64,000 nucleotides of DNA from Deltaproteobacteria bacterium (GCA_029261795.1 JAJDAP010000047.1:1-64000), one strand, 5' to 3'; numbered from the stretch's first letter, positions 16,536 to 25,183 are shown. The notes: generated by a model not told the origin, from the letters alone. Numbers and translations: made by a program.

Positions 16536-18055
16536 TCGACGGCAACGATGGCGTCCTCGGGCAGCCAGTCATCGAGGCCACGTCCGTCGACGCCGAGGCG
16601 TCCGATCCCGACTCCAGGAACGTCCACGATGACCTCGGCCACGCCGTCCCCGTCGATATCGCCGGAGCCCGGTCGCACGCCGCGGGGTGCGCCGGTACCG
16701 GTGGGGTCGAGGTCGAAGATCTCGCCATTCGAACCGAAATCCCTGGGCTTCGCGAAGCCGGTGCCGGCATCGTCGGCGACGTACATGCTGGTACGTCCGC
16801 GTTCGTCCGTTCCCACGATGATCTCGGCGAGCCCGTCGCCATCGACGTCATTGGCGGTGGGGAAGAAGGAGGTTCGCCGGCTCAGCGGAGCACCCTCGAA
16901 GTAGAGCCGTCCCTGGCGGTCGAGCCCGGCATAGGGCGCGAAGCCGGTCTCGGCATCGTCCAACAGAACGACGTAGGGCCGCCGCTGGAGGTCCGGCCCG
17001 ATGATCACTTCGTCGAGACCGTCGCCGTCGATGTCCCCGAGTGTGGGATGGCCGCCGCCGAGGCTCTTGTTGTAGCTGCGGTTTCGGATCCACTTGATGC
17101 GTCCGTTCCCGAGCCGCGTGTCGGCGGCGACGAGACCGCCATTCCCGTCGCCTTCGAAGAGCTGGAGGAATCCCCGGCCACCGGTGCCGAAGCCGACGAC
17201 GAGTTCGTCGCGCCCGTCGCCGTTCGTGTCGCCGCACGCCGGGAACGTCGCCCCGTTGTTGGTTCGATAGTCGGACTCGCCAGCAACGACTTCCCGGACG
17301 TTCGAGGGTCGGCCGTCGGTCATCTCGACCACGAGCATCTGCCCCCGGCTCCGACGCCCGAAGCCCAGGACCCACTCCGACTTGCCATCGCCATCGAAGT
17401 CGCAGACCGCGGGCCTGACGTCGTAGGCCTCGGCCGCAGGTGCGAAGGCGATCGGTACCGTCTCACCGCTCGCGAGTAGCGCCACGATGACTGCGCCGGT
17501 GTCGCGGAGGATTCCGATCCGGTGGCCATCGGGGAGGGCAAGGTCCGGCTTCGGCTCGGGCGCTGGAGTGGGTTCCGGTATCGGAGTGGGTTCCGGTTCC
17601 GGTATCGGTGTCGGCTCGGGCCGTGGCTGGGGTACCGGCATGGGCGTGGGCTCCGGTTCGGGCTCGGGCGCCGGAGTCGGCGCGGGCGCGGGTGCGGGTG
17701 CCGGTGCCGGCGGTGGTGCCGGGGCAGCCGCAATCAGGATCTCGTTGGAGCTCGGGGAGTAGAGACCGGAATCGCTTCGGGCGCGCAACACCAGGTAGTG
17801 ATCGACGCTGTCGTCGAGACCCACCGGTGCGGAGGCCACGTTCTGCGAATCCGGCGCGGGGTTGCCGAGGTCGACGGTCGTTCCGTAGCTACCGCTCGTC
17901 GTTCCGACGGAGAGTTCGTAGCCATCGACGTCGATCGATGTCGATGGTGTGAACCGGACGGTTTGATTCACGACCGTTGCGTCTGCCGACGTCGTCGTGA
18001 GCAGGGTCACCAACGCGGTTCCGGCCAGGCCATTCAGGATCGTCGCTCTGGACAT
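16532..18055 (-). CDS. Secreted FG-GAP/VCBS repeat protein with proline-rich linker
   Basis: 507 residues from the ATG at 18055, which has GGAGGA five bases upstream; a longer frame to 18229 lacks such support. A signal peptide (MSRATILNGLAGTALVTLL, cleaved after SADA) leads to a fibronectin-like domain (~30-125: VDGYELSVGTTSGSYG, VDHYLVLRARSDSGLYSPSS). Next comes a low-complexity Pro/Ala/Glu linker (~126-185, alternating PAPAPAP and PEPEPTPIPEPEP). The remainder is a series of calcium-type loops such as CDFDGDGKSEWVLGFG, DTNGDGRDELVVGFG, DIDGDGLDEVIIGPD, DVDGDGLAEIIVG and DIDGDGVAEVIVD, consistent with an FG-GAP beta-propeller. It is probably an extracellular adhesion or binding protein; the ligand is unknown. 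Confidence 0.85.
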   Translation of the reverse strand: MSRATILNGLAGTALVTLLTTTSADATVVNQTVRFTPSTSIDVDGYELSVGTTSGSYGTTVDLGNPAPDSQNVASAPVGLDDSVDHYLVLRARSDSGLYSPSSNEILIAAAPAPPPAPAPAPAPAPTPAPEPEPEPTPMPVPQPRPEPTPIPEPEPTPIPEPTPAPEPKPDLALPDGHRIGILRDTGAVIVALLASGETVPIAFAPAAEAYDVRPAVCDFDGDGKSEWVLGFGRRSRGQMLVVEMTDGRPSNVREVVAGESDYRTNNGATFPACGDTNGDGRDELVVGFGTGGRGFLQLFEGDGNGGLVAADTRLGNGRIKWIRNRSYNKSLGGGHPTLGDIDGDGLDEVIIGPDLQRRPYVVLLDDAETGFAPYAGLDRQGRLYFEGAPLSRRTSFFPTANDVDGDGLAEIIVGTDERGRTSMYVADDAGTGFAKPRDFGSNGEIFDLDPTGTGAPRGVRPGSGDIDGDGVAEVIVDVPGVGIGRLGVDGRGLDDWLPEDAIVAVD

Positions 18056-18332
18056 GGAAGTCCTCCCAGAACAGACGTATCGAGAAGAGCGACGGACGCG
18101 GATGTGACTCCGACCACGACGCCTTGCCGAAATCACGGCCCGGCCGGTGACCGCGCACACGAAACGGCCAGATGCGAGCAGGCGCGCGGGGCGTCCGACG
18201 GGAGGATTCGCCGCCCTCGCGGCGCGCACCCCCGCTCAGGTGAACGGCGTGCAGCCCTGCCTGGTCGACGCCGAGCAACGGAACCGCAGCTGCCCGTGGC
18301 ACGGTAAGAAGCTCGAGGCGGTCACGCCCGGG

Positions 18333-18435
18333 TCAGCGTGAGATCCCCATCAGCTCGGCCATGTTGCCGTGGTAGAAGGCGTCCATGGTGGCCTGGTCGC
18401 AGTGGGTCATCGACGCTTCGAACTTTGCGATCAGA
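18333..18435 (-). pseudogene. C-terminal remnant, possibly of an amidohydrolase
   Basis: A short reverse-strand frame ends at 18333 and reads LIAKFEASMTHCDQATMD then AFYHGNMAELMG. This looks like the C-terminus of a TIM-barrel amidohydrolase-type protein. It overlaps the end of the VOC gene in another frame, and no upstream part of the gene is visible, so it would be a decayed fragment. The rest of 18056-18332 holds only the FG-GAP leader and no other gene that I can see. Confidence 0.3.
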
Positions 18436-18811
18436 TCGGTTGTTCGCTCGCGTGGCTGCTGGTGACCGTGATCTCCGAGCCGCCCGGTTCGACGATCGTG
18501 AAGGACGTGTGAAAGGCCGCGACCTGGAGTTCGCTCGGCGCCATGCCCAACGCCGCATAGTGTGCGTGGGTGGCCTCGATGTCATCGACCATCAGGTCGA
18601 AGCCCGCCTTGGCTTCGCCGGACGCCGGCTGATCCGACGGCAGCACGATCAGGTGGGTGCCGCCGCGCAGTTCGAGCACGGCGATCTCGTCGCCAGTCTC
18701 GATGGATCGCAGGCCGGCCCGCAGCAGGAACGCGTTGGACGCCGCGACGTCCGGGCTTCGCAACAGGACATGTCCGATCGCGACCGGCGGGCGTTCGTCG
18801 GGATGTGACAA
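18431..18811 (-). CDS. VOC superfamily (glyoxalase-like) protein
   Basis: 126 residues forming one vicinal-oxygen-chelate domain. It begins PVAIGHVLLRSPDVAASNAF, with the early His as a potential metal ligand. It continues through GDEIAVLELRGGTHLIVLP and ends with HTSFTIVEPGGSEITVTSSH, where Glu in VEPGG matches the usual metal-binding position. The frame is open to 19405, but a TTG at 18811 with GGAGG upstream fits the domain boundary. The substrate cannot be predicted; such small proteins include glyoxalases, dioxygenases and resistance proteins. Confidence 0.75.
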   Translation of the reverse strand: MSHPDERPPVAIGHVLLRSPDVAASNAFLLRAGLRSIETGDEIAVLELRGGTHLIVLPSDQPASGEAKAGFDLMVDDIEATHAHYAALGMAPSELQVAAFHTSFTIVEPGGSEITVTSSHASEQPI

Positions 18812-18978
18812 GGGGTTCCTCCGCAGATCAGCGAACCAGCATAGCTCGCCCCGCGCACCGTCGACGTCCTCCAGGCCGGCGGCGTCGGTACCGTTCGCGG
18901 CACCAGGCGTTGCCCGCGATCCGCGATATGTTGGCACTGGCGGTGTCGGCACTGGATCGGGGCCGAACCGGAGGGCAG

Positions 18979-19884
18979 ATGAAGGTTTTCTACTGGACCG
19001 TGTCGATCGTCCTGCTGGTCGCGCTGCTCGCTTCTCTCGGGCAGCACTTCCGCTACCTGAAGGCGCGCCGCAGCGTGGTTGCGGATCGACAGCCGCTCTT
19101 CCATTCCTCGTCGGCCTTCCATGTGGTGACGGTCCTCCGGCTTGCGCCAGGCCAGGAGCTTCTGGCCGCGGTGAGGGGGTTCGTGGAAGCCACGGAGGGT
19201 GCCGGTGCCATCGTGGTCTACGCCGGCAAGATCGCACTGAATGCGCTGGAGTCACGACAGATCCCCCAGGAAGACTGGGACGCCTTCGTGTTGGCCCAGT
19301 ATCCGTCGCGGAACGCCTACGATGAGGCCGCGTCGAAGCCGGCCTATCAAGCATCGCGGTCGGGTTTCGCGGCCAGCTACGCCCAGGGAATGCAGCGTTC
19401 GGCATCGACCAACCTGATGCTTCCGATGGCGCTGCTCGGCGTGCGAGCCGCCGACATCCTCGCGCGCAGCCCCGCCCGGGTTCCCTTCACGCCCGGTGAC
19501 GCATCGGCAGCGCCCCCGGAGCAACGGGCCCAGCGCGACCGCGTCGTGAAGAAACTGCTGGCCAACCGCGACTACGGCAAGGATGCACTCGTTGTCCTGA
19601 ACTTCATGAAAGAGGGAGGTGCCGACGAACGCAAGGCCAACGCCGGCTACGGGAGGGCCATGATCGGGATGATGGCCGAGTTGGGCTGTGGCCCGATGCA
19701 CATGGGCCGCGCCGTGACCCTCGAAGGGGACGCCGATTTCGATTCTGTCGCGATCGTCTACTACCCGGGGGCCGAGTTCTTTGCCGAGATGGTGACGAGC
19801 ACGTTCTACGGAGGCATCTCCGGAGGCAAGCAGCTCGGGGACACGCTCTCGTCGCCCAGCGTGCCGCTACTGCCGCATCTGTAG
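18979..19884 (+). CDS. DUF1330-like two-domain protein with N-terminal membrane anchor
   Basis: 301 residues from the ATG at 18979, which follows GGAGGG; an upstream extension of the frame lacks support. The first ~25 residues are a membrane helix or uncleaved signal (VFYWTVSIVLLVALLASLG). Two similar alpha/beta repeats follow: about 45-135 (FHVVTVLRLAPGQELLAAV, WDAFVLAQYPSRNAYDEAAS) and 195-290 (ALVVLNFMKEGG, FDSVAIVYYPGAEFFAEMV). The recurring 'YPSR/YPGAexF' pattern resembles dimeric alpha-beta barrel (DUF1330/ABM-like) domains. Function is unknown. Confidence 0.6.
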   Translation: MKVFYWTVSIVLLVALLASLGQHFRYLKARRSVVADRQPLFHSSSAFHVVTVLRLAPGQELLAAVRGFVEATEGAGAIVVYAGKIALNALESRQIPQEDWDAFVLAQYPSRNAYDEAASKPAYQASRSGFAASYAQGMQRSASTNLMLPMALLGVRAADILARSPARVPFTPGDASAAPPEQRAQRDRVVKKLLANRDYGKDALVVLNFMKEGGADERKANAGYGRAMIGMMAELGCGPMHMGRAVTLEGDADFDSVAIVYYPGAEFFAEMVTSTFYGGISGGKQLGDTLSSPSVPLLPHL

Positions 19885-19931
19885 ACGGGCGCTCCCACGC
19901 CGCTGAGAGCGTTGGCTTAGGGGTCGCTCAG

Positions 19932-19959
19932 TTGGCACGCCCGATGTTCCGCGTAGAAT
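19932..19959 (+). promoter_or_regulatory. Solo copy of the cassette-type promoter module
   Basis: TTGGCA, 16 nt, then TAGAAT, giving a sigma-70-like promoter ahead of the 48- and 170-residue genes. The segments GTTGGCAC and TTCCGCGTAGAATGC match the double-repeat and -10 block found after each tRNA-Ala fragment at 28-34.6 kb. No tRNA fragment is visible immediately upstream here. Confidence 0.5.
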
Positions 19960-19996
19960 GCCCCTTGAAGCGTTCGATTATTCGAGGGGATACGGC

Positions 19997-20143
19997 ATGA
20001 CGATTTCCGAATTGGGGAGCCTGGGCGAGCTAATCGGTTCCGTCGCCGTCGTCGTGACGCTCGTCGATCTCAGCACCCAGCTGAGCCACCCGTTCAGGGC
20101 ACGGGTGGAATCGCAGCTTCTGGAAGCGGGCGGCGCCCGATGA
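19997..20143 (+). CDS. 48-residue membrane peptide, N-terminal paralogue of the next gene
   Basis: It reads ELGSLGELIGSVAVVVTLVD and then LSTQLSH before a short unrelated tail, so it corresponds only to the N-terminal membrane segment of the MNWEAIGAIG-type family. AGGGG lies six bases before its ATG at 19997. Its stop overlaps the ATG of the following paralogue (ATGA), implying coupled translation. It may be a truncated duplicate or a leader peptide. Confidence 0.45.
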   Translation: MTISELGSLGELIGSVAVVVTLVDLSTQLSHPFRARVESQLLEAGGAR

Positions 20144-20652
20144 ACTGGAGTGCCCTTGCCGCAATCGCCGAGCTGGTTGCAGCCCTGGGGGTGATCGTGT
20201 CGCTCGTCTATCTCGGTGCACAGATCCGCCACGGCAGCCTCCAGGTGGCCGAGCAGGGCCGTTCCCAGCGTCTGGTCGCCCTCGCGGACGTGGCTCAACG
20301 ATTCACGGAGTTCAGGAAGAGCATCGCCGGGGATGGGGAGCTGGCGTCCATCTGGCTTCGAGGCCGTCGCGACCTCCAGGCGCTCGACGAGGCTGAACGA
20401 GTACGCTTCGACTACCTCGCGGCCGAGATGTTCTGGGCGTACGCGATGTTGTTCCTGTATCGCGAAGAGGACAGGCTCGCCGAGAGTCTCTTCGAAAGCT
20501 CCGTCCCGAATCTCAAGATCTACGGCGCAGGTATAGGCATCGCAGACTGGTGGCGTACGTCGAGCCACCGGTCGGAGTATCCCGACGAGTTCAGGGCGGC
20601 CGTCGATGATCTACTGCTGGCACCGGCCGCAGCAACCGAGGCTCGCCCGTAG
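20140..20652 (+). CDS. Membrane-anchored protein of the MNWEAIGAIG-type family
   Basis: 170 residues of unknown function. The N-terminus MNWSALAAIAELVAALGVIV and SLVYLGAQIRHG form one membrane helix followed by the conserved Gln-Ile-Arg segment. The remaining ~130 residues are soluble, with FRKSIAGDGELASIWLRGRR and ALDEAERVRFDYLAAEMFWA. The same layout is seen in the genes at 33024, 34629 and 52878. Homologues are, to my knowledge, common but uncharacterised. It is translationally coupled to the 48-residue peptide. Confidence 0.75.
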   Translation: MNWSALAAIAELVAALGVIVSLVYLGAQIRHGSLQVAEQGRSQRLVALADVAQRFTEFRKSIAGDGELASIWLRGRRDLQALDEAERVRFDYLAAEMFWAYAMLFLYREEDRLAESLFESSVPNLKIYGAGIGIADWWRTSSHRSEYPDEFRAAVDDLLLAPAAATEARP

Positions 20653-21588
20653 TCAGCCGGCCTCGCGGAATCTCCTGCTCCGTGTAGGTTCGTTGGCATT
20701 GGTGCCCAGGCCGGCGCCGCTCAGCGTGACGTAGGTGCCCGCTTTCACCACGCAGTACTTCACGTAGAAGTCGCCGATGAGCGAGGACACACCGATCGCG
20801 GCCAGCAGGAAGAGGCCCGTCGCGCCGAACTCCCGCGCGGCCGCCAGGGCGATCGGCACCAGGATGCCGACCACGACGGTGCCCCCGTAGAAGGCCGGCG
20901 AGAGCCGCCCGGCGACCAGCTGGCGTACGGAGTGGCGCGCGGCGCCGCCGGAGCGGCTGGCCGTAGTGAGATACAACAATACGAGCACGCCGGTCGAAAC
21001 GACGACCCAGAGCTTGATGGCCTCCATGGCGTGGACATCGAAGGCCGTGCTCCCGGCCGCGGCGAGGATGAGCAGCAGGGCCGCGCCGCCGCGCAGCCCG
21101 TAGGTGATGTAGAGCACCGGCAGCAGCTTCGTGCTCCAGAACGGGATCCCCTTCGAGGCTGCGTACACGAAGCCTTCGTAGAGCAGGATGATCGCGCACC
21201 CGAACAGCGAGACCGCGACCATGGTGTCCCGCCAGGCCGGCGGCGCGCCCAGGGTTCCGAGCGCGCCGACGCTGAAGATTCCGATGCCCCAGATGCCGCG
21301 ACTGATCCACGATTTGTGCGGCCGTTTCAGCATCCGCCAGAAGCGCTCGAAACGCCCCAGGAATAGCAGGTGGGCGATGCCAGAGAGGATGGCCACGCAG
21401 ACGAGGCCCAGGACCATGCCCGCTTCGATGTCGAGCCAGACGGAAAAGAGCCAGGCGCCGGCGCCGATGCCCGAGAAGAAGTGGGCGACCACGATCAGCA
21501 GGCCGCGGCCATCGATCCACTCGCGCTGGGGCCGGAACTCGCTGCGAAGGTCGCGGCGACGGATGTCGAGCGTGTCGGGGGAACTCAT
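20653..21588 (-). CDS. NrfD/PsrC-like membrane anchor of a molybdoenzyme
   Basis: 311 residues with about eight hydrophobic helices (VVAHFFSGIGAGAWLFSVWL, VCVAILSGIAHLLFLG, IFSVGALGTLGAP, LWVVVSTGVLVLLYL, IGVSSLIGDFYVKYCVVKAG). The order and length match NrfD-family quinone-interacting subunits such as PsrC, DmsC-like and SoeC proteins. It is the last gene of the minus-strand operon. Its ATG overlaps the stop of the Fe-S subunit by 4 bp. It would exchange electrons between the quinone pool and the Fe-S subunit. Confidence 0.85.
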   Translation of the reverse strand: MSSPDTLDIRRRDLRSEFRPQREWIDGRGLLIVVAHFFSGIGAGAWLFSVWLDIEAGMVLGLVCVAILSGIAHLLFLGRFERFWRMLKRPHKSWISRGIWGIGIFSVGALGTLGAPPAWRDTMVAVSLFGCAIILLYEGFVYAASKGIPFWSTKLLPVLYITYGLRGGAALLLILAAAGSTAFDVHAMEAIKLWVVVSTGVLVLLYLTTASRSGGAARHSVRQLVAGRLSPAFYGGTVVVGILVPIALAAAREFGATGLFLLAAIGVSSLIGDFYVKYCVVKAGTYVTLSGAGLGTNANEPTRSRRFREAG

Positions 21589-22229
21589 GGGGTTACCTGT
21601 CTATCGTTGGTGGGCGGCCGGTCGGGTGGGAGGTAGAAGACGTTGGGTTCCGTCCCGGCCTCGGGGGTGAGCGGGAAGCCGCCCTCTTCGCGAACGAGGC
21701 GGCTCACTTCGCTGTCCGGATCGTCGAGGTCGCCGAAGATGCGCGCCTTCGACATGCAGTTGGTCACGCAAGCGGGATCGAGCCCTTCGGCGAGCCGGTG
21801 CCGGCAGAAGTCGCACTTCTCCACGACGCCACGCACATGCTCCAGGTAGCGGGTTGTTTCGTACTCGTTGGGACCCTCGGAGTCGAAGTAGGTGTGCTCG
21901 CGGTCCTGGTAGTAGCGGGCCCCGTACGGGCAGGCCATCACGCAGGCTCGGCAGCCCACGCAGACGTCCCCGTCTACGAACACGATGCCATCGCTTTCCT
22001 GCTTCTGGCTGGCGCCGGTCGGACAGACGTCGACACACGGCGGCTCGCTGCAGTGGTTGCAGAGCAGGGGGATGGACAGCCGCTGCACGTCCGGGAACGT
22101 GCCCCACTCGCGCTTGATCAGGCGCGCGTAGGTGGTTCCTGGCCGCGTTCCGTTCTCGGCCTTGCACGATACCTGGCACCCGTAGCAGCCGATACAGCGC
22201 TTCAGATCGATCACCATACCGAGACGCAC
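21585..22229 (-). CDS. Four-cluster [4Fe-4S] ferredoxin subunit
   Basis: 214 residues from a GTG at 22229, preceded by GGAGG inside the end of the upstream gene. Four cysteine groups are present: CIGCYGCQVSCK, CNHCSEPPCVDVCP, CVGCRACVMACPYGA and CDFCRHRLAEGLDPACVTNC. This is the standard PsrB/DmsB/NrfC pattern for four cubane clusters. It would pass electrons between the Mo subunit and the membrane anchor. The long frame upstream of 22229 is only the shadow of the Mo-subunit gene. There is no signal peptide. Confidence 0.93.
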   Translation of the reverse strand: MRLGMVIDLKRCIGCYGCQVSCKAENGTRPGTTYARLIKREWGTFPDVQRLSIPLLCNHCSEPPCVDVCPTGASQKQESDGIVFVDGDVCVGCRACVMACPYGARYYQDREHTYFDSEGPNEYETTRYLEHVRGVVEKCDFCRHRLAEGLDPACVTNCMSKARIFGDLDDPDSEVSRLVREEGGFPLTPEAGTEPNVFYLPPDRPPTNDRQVTP

Positions 22230-22231
22230 GA

Positions 22232-24817
22232 CTAACCTCCTTCGGCCGGATAGACCCGCACCCTCGCGTCGCAGTCCATCGAGAGCGAGACGAGATCGGT
22301 GTGTTCGAGGTCCATCTTCTGGAGTTGGTTGAAGAAGACTCCCGTGCCCTTCGCGAGCGGCATGCCGCGCGCCCAGTGTCCGCCGTTGTTCGCGATGGCG
22401 ACCACCTCGGGATGAACGCCCTCGGTGAGCCGCGCGCGCCCCTCGATGCGGGCGCCGTCGGTCCCCTCGATGACGATCGGGTCTTCGTCGTGGATCCCCT
22501 TTGCTCGGGCCGTCGCCGCGTTGATGCAGACGTAGTAGCTGTAAGGCTCGCCCCGGCTGATCTCGTCGAGCCATGGGTTCTCGTAGGTCATCGAGAATGT
22601 GTGCCAGGGCACGCGGTAGTAGATGGCCTGGAGGTCGAAGCCCGGAACCGGCTTGTGCGCCTGGCACGGAAACCAGTCCGGCAGGGGCAGGAACCCCTTC
22701 GTGTCGATCCCGCTCATTCCCTTCTCGTGGGCGATGCGCCGCACGTCCTCGCCGTAACGTACCAGCCACTCGTTGTAGAGGGGCGCCCGCGCCTCGGAAA
22801 AGGGCTTCCAATAGACCTCTTCTACCTGCTTGGGCCAGCTCAGCACGCCGTTCTTCTGGAACCAGGCGAGCCCGCGCTCCGAGCCGAACCAGCCCTTGTA
22901 GATGCGGTCCGAGATCTCCTCCCAGCTGTACTCCTCGTCGGGCTCGAGCGCGAACTCGGGCGGGATGCCATAGGCGAAGTTCGTCATGAGGTTGGCCACT
23001 TCGTTGATCCCGAGGCGTCGCTCGATCTCGAGCAACACCTCACAGAAGTGCCGGCGCTCGTGGAGCGGCTCCACGGCGGGCTGGCGGATCTGGTGCCCCC
23101 AATCCCCAAGGCCCACCGGATGATGGTGGCGCGCGAAGTTGGGCACCGGATCGAGGCGCTCGAGGTAGCTGGCGTCCGGCAGCACGATGTCCGCAAGCGC
23201 CTCCGCCGTCTCGTCCGAGAACAGACTCGAGCACACCACGAAGCAATCCTTGAAGGCCTCGAAGCAGGTCTCCGGTCGCGCCGCACTCATCAACAGGTTC
23301 GACCCGTAGTTGATGAGCATCTTCGGGCGGACTGCGCCGCCGAAGTTCTCGTCGTCATTGAGGGCGGCAGGCGTGAAACACGTGGTGATCGGCCAGCCGA
23401 TCAGGTCGCGCAGGTTCGGGAGCTCGGCCGATTCCGGCGGCGGCGGCCAGCCGGGGGTCGGCCCGTCGATGTCGTTGTGCAGCAGGGCACCCGCCTCGAG
23501 CAGACCCTCCGCGCCGGCCGTCGGGTTCCAACGCGGAAAGCCGGTTTCCGGGTGGCCGAAGCAGACGGGATTGGTTCCCATCAGGCCGCCCGGAACGTTG
23601 CTCGCGCCCACGACCTCGTTCAGCAGCTCGATCGCGAGGGAGGTGGGCCAGGCATTGTCGTGGCCGTGCGCGCCCTTGAAGTAGAGCGCGGCAGCGGGGC
23701 GGTGGGGCAACTCGTGGCCCTCGATCTCGATGGTCTGGCCGATGCGCGCGGCCTCGCCGAACTCCCGCGCGATGTGCCGGATTCGTTCGGCCGGGACCGT
23801 CGAGACCTTCTCGGCCTCCTCGGGCGTCCATTTCGCCACCTGCTCCTTCAAGCGCTGGAACACGGGCTTGCAGCGCTTTCCGTCGACCGAATAACAACCC
23901 GTCAACGCGGCCGATTCCGTCGGGCGCCCGGCCGCGTCGAAGGGACGGGCGGCGCCCGGCCCCGTGTCCCACACCAACGGCTTGCCGTCGGCATCCCGGA
24001 CGTAACGTCCGTCCTCTCCAACGAGGTAGGGGCCGTCCGTGTGGTGGCCGATGTACTCGGCGTCGTACATCCCGTACTCGTTCACCAGCAGGTTCAGCAT
24101 CGCGCACGCCATTGCGCCGTCGCTGCCGGGCCGGATCGGCACCCACTCGTCGGCCTTCTCGGCGGCCTGGCTCAAGTAGGGATCGACGACCACGAGCTTC
24201 ATCCCACGCACGCGGGCGTCGGCCACGTCCTGGGCCATCGTGGTGAGCGCATAGTAGGTTCCGAGCCCCGCCTGACAGCCGAAGAGCAGCAGGTAATCGC
24301 AATAACGCGCATCCGGGTTGGTGGTTACCGACGCATGGAGGGTGCGGGCAAGGATGTGCTCGGCATTGCCGCACTGGTGGCCATCCGAGACGAACGCGTT
24401 GGGCGTTCCGTACGCGGGAAGGAAGGTGCCTAGCATGTGCATCAGCGGCGAGAGCGAGACGACGGTGCCGCTGAAGAAGAGCTGGCGCGGATCCTCTTCA
24501 CGCACCTCCGCGAGTTTCGCGGTGACGAGATCGAGCGCCTCGTCCCAGGAGATCTCCTCCCACTCGGGATCGACCCCGATGCCCTTCACCGGGTTGGTGC
24601 GGCGCAGCGGCCGATCGACCCGGTGCGGGTCGTAGAGCATCTGGATGCCGGCCAGGCCGCGCGCGCAAAGGCGGCCGCGCCCGTAGGGGCTGTCCGGGTT
24701 GCCTTCGATCTTGACGAGGGTGCCTTCCTTGCGGTGCGCGAGGATGCCGCACTGGTTGTAACACATGGAGCATGCGCTCGGAATCCAGACGTCTTCCTGG
24801 GCTTGGTTCTCGATCAA
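22232..24817 (-). CDS. Molybdopterin oxidoreductase catalytic subunit (DMSO reductase family)
   Basis: 861 residues. The N-terminal [4Fe-4S] site is CSMCYNQCGIL with the fourth Cys in GRLCARGLAG. The Mo-bis-MGD domain follows (LFFSGTVVSLSP, DGHQCGNAEHILA with a likely Cys ligand). A C-terminal cofactor-binding barrel holds YYVCINAATARAKGI and VVAIANNGGHWARG. There is no twin-arginine signal, so the complex should face the cytoplasm, as in SoeABC sulfite dehydrogenase. Periplasmic PsrA/TtrA relatives carry Tat signals. The substrate is not determinable; sulfur oxyanions are one candidate class. It is followed directly by the Fe-S and NrfD-like genes and preceded by a MoaD-like gene. Confidence 0.9.
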   Translation of the reverse strand: MIENQAQEDVWIPSACSMCYNQCGILAHRKEGTLVKIEGNPDSPYGRGRLCARGLAGIQMLYDPHRVDRPLRRTNPVKGIGVDPEWEEISWDEALDLVTAKLAEVREEDPRQLFFSGTVVSLSPLMHMLGTFLPAYGTPNAFVSDGHQCGNAEHILARTLHASVTTNPDARYCDYLLLFGCQAGLGTYYALTTMAQDVADARVRGMKLVVVDPYLSQAAEKADEWVPIRPGSDGAMACAMLNLLVNEYGMYDAEYIGHHTDGPYLVGEDGRYVRDADGKPLVWDTGPGAARPFDAAGRPTESAALTGCYSVDGKRCKPVFQRLKEQVAKWTPEEAEKVSTVPAERIRHIAREFGEAARIGQTIEIEGHELPHRPAAALYFKGAHGHDNAWPTSLAIELLNEVVGASNVPGGLMGTNPVCFGHPETGFPRWNPTAGAEGLLEAGALLHNDIDGPTPGWPPPPESAELPNLRDLIGWPITTCFTPAALNDDENFGGAVRPKMLINYGSNLLMSAARPETCFEAFKDCFVVCSSLFSDETAEALADIVLPDASYLERLDPVPNFARHHHPVGLGDWGHQIRQPAVEPLHERRHFCEVLLEIERRLGINEVANLMTNFAYGIPPEFALEPDEEYSWEEISDRIYKGWFGSERGLAWFQKNGVLSWPKQVEEVYWKPFSEARAPLYNEWLVRYGEDVRRIAHEKGMSGIDTKGFLPLPDWFPCQAHKPVPGFDLQAIYYRVPWHTFSMTYENPWLDEISRGEPYSYYVCINAATARAKGIHDEDPIVIEGTDGARIEGRARLTEGVHPEVVAIANNGGHWARGMPLAKGTGVFFNQLQKMDLEHTDLVSLSMDCDARVRVYPAEGG

Positions 24818-24832
24818 GGCGTTCTCCCTCGT

Positions 24833-25138
24833 TCACGCCCCCCCGGAGACCGGAGACGCAAGTACCACGATGACCCGGGCCGCGGCGCTTCCGTCGCGAG
24901 CGATCCGCTGGTCCCGGCGCTGCGCGAGTTGGCCGTCGATGAAAAGACGAAGGCGCGTGGGAAGCCCGGGGCCCGCCGGAAGCAAGGCCGAACGAAGGGG
25001 TTCGGGAACCCTCGCCGCCACCTCACGGAGGAGATCCCCCGCCGTCGAAGCTTCTGGAAGGGAGAGCCCGATGGGGTCGCGCGGGAGAGCGGGCCCTCCT
25101 CGTGGTGCACCTTGAAGCTGCACGGTTACCTCGACCAC
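24833..25138 (-). CDS. MoaD/ThiS-like ubiquitin-fold sulfur carrier
   Basis: 101 residues starting at GTG 25138. The sequence has a beta-grasp pattern (EVTVQLQG, AGDLLREVAARVPEPLRS, LRLFIDGQLAQRRD, AARVIVVLASPVSGGA). It ends in Gly-Gly plus one Ala; MoaD and ThiS normally end exactly at Gly-Gly. If functional it would need trimming or use a variant tail. It begins the molybdoenzyme operon 15 bp upstream of the Mo subunit, consistent with molybdopterin supply. A MoeB/ThiF-rhodanese partner is encoded at 37821. Confidence 0.6.
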   Translation of the reverse strand: MVEVTVQLQGAPRGGPALPRDPIGLSLPEASTAGDLLREVAARVPEPLRSALLPAGPGLPTRLRLFIDGQLAQRRDQRIARDGSAAARVIVVLASPVSGGA

Positions 25139-25167
25139 GGCCGCTCCCTTGTCTGCTTTCTACTGCG

Positions 25168-25183
25168 TGCATAATCCGTTCCA
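25168..25183 (-). promoter_or_regulatory. Possible sigma-54 promoter of the molybdoenzyme operon
   Basis: The minus strand reads TGGAACGGATTATGCA. It has GG and GC separated by 10 nt as in -24/-12 promoters and matches the TGGCACG-N4-TTGCW consensus with two mismatches. It lies 30 bp upstream of the GTG of the MoaD-like gene. The rest of 25139-25452 shows no gene. Confidence 0.4.

Noticed and set aside
17540..17760. Short GGTTCCGG/GGCTCGGGC repeats as a CRISPR or regulatory array
   Set aside because: They encode the Pro-Glu/Pro-Ala linker of the FG-GAP protein in frame, with no spacers of constant length.
22232..24817. Selenocysteine in the molybdoenzyme
   Set aside because: The reading frame has no internal TGA and the putative ligand position is Cys, so selC is not explained by this gene.
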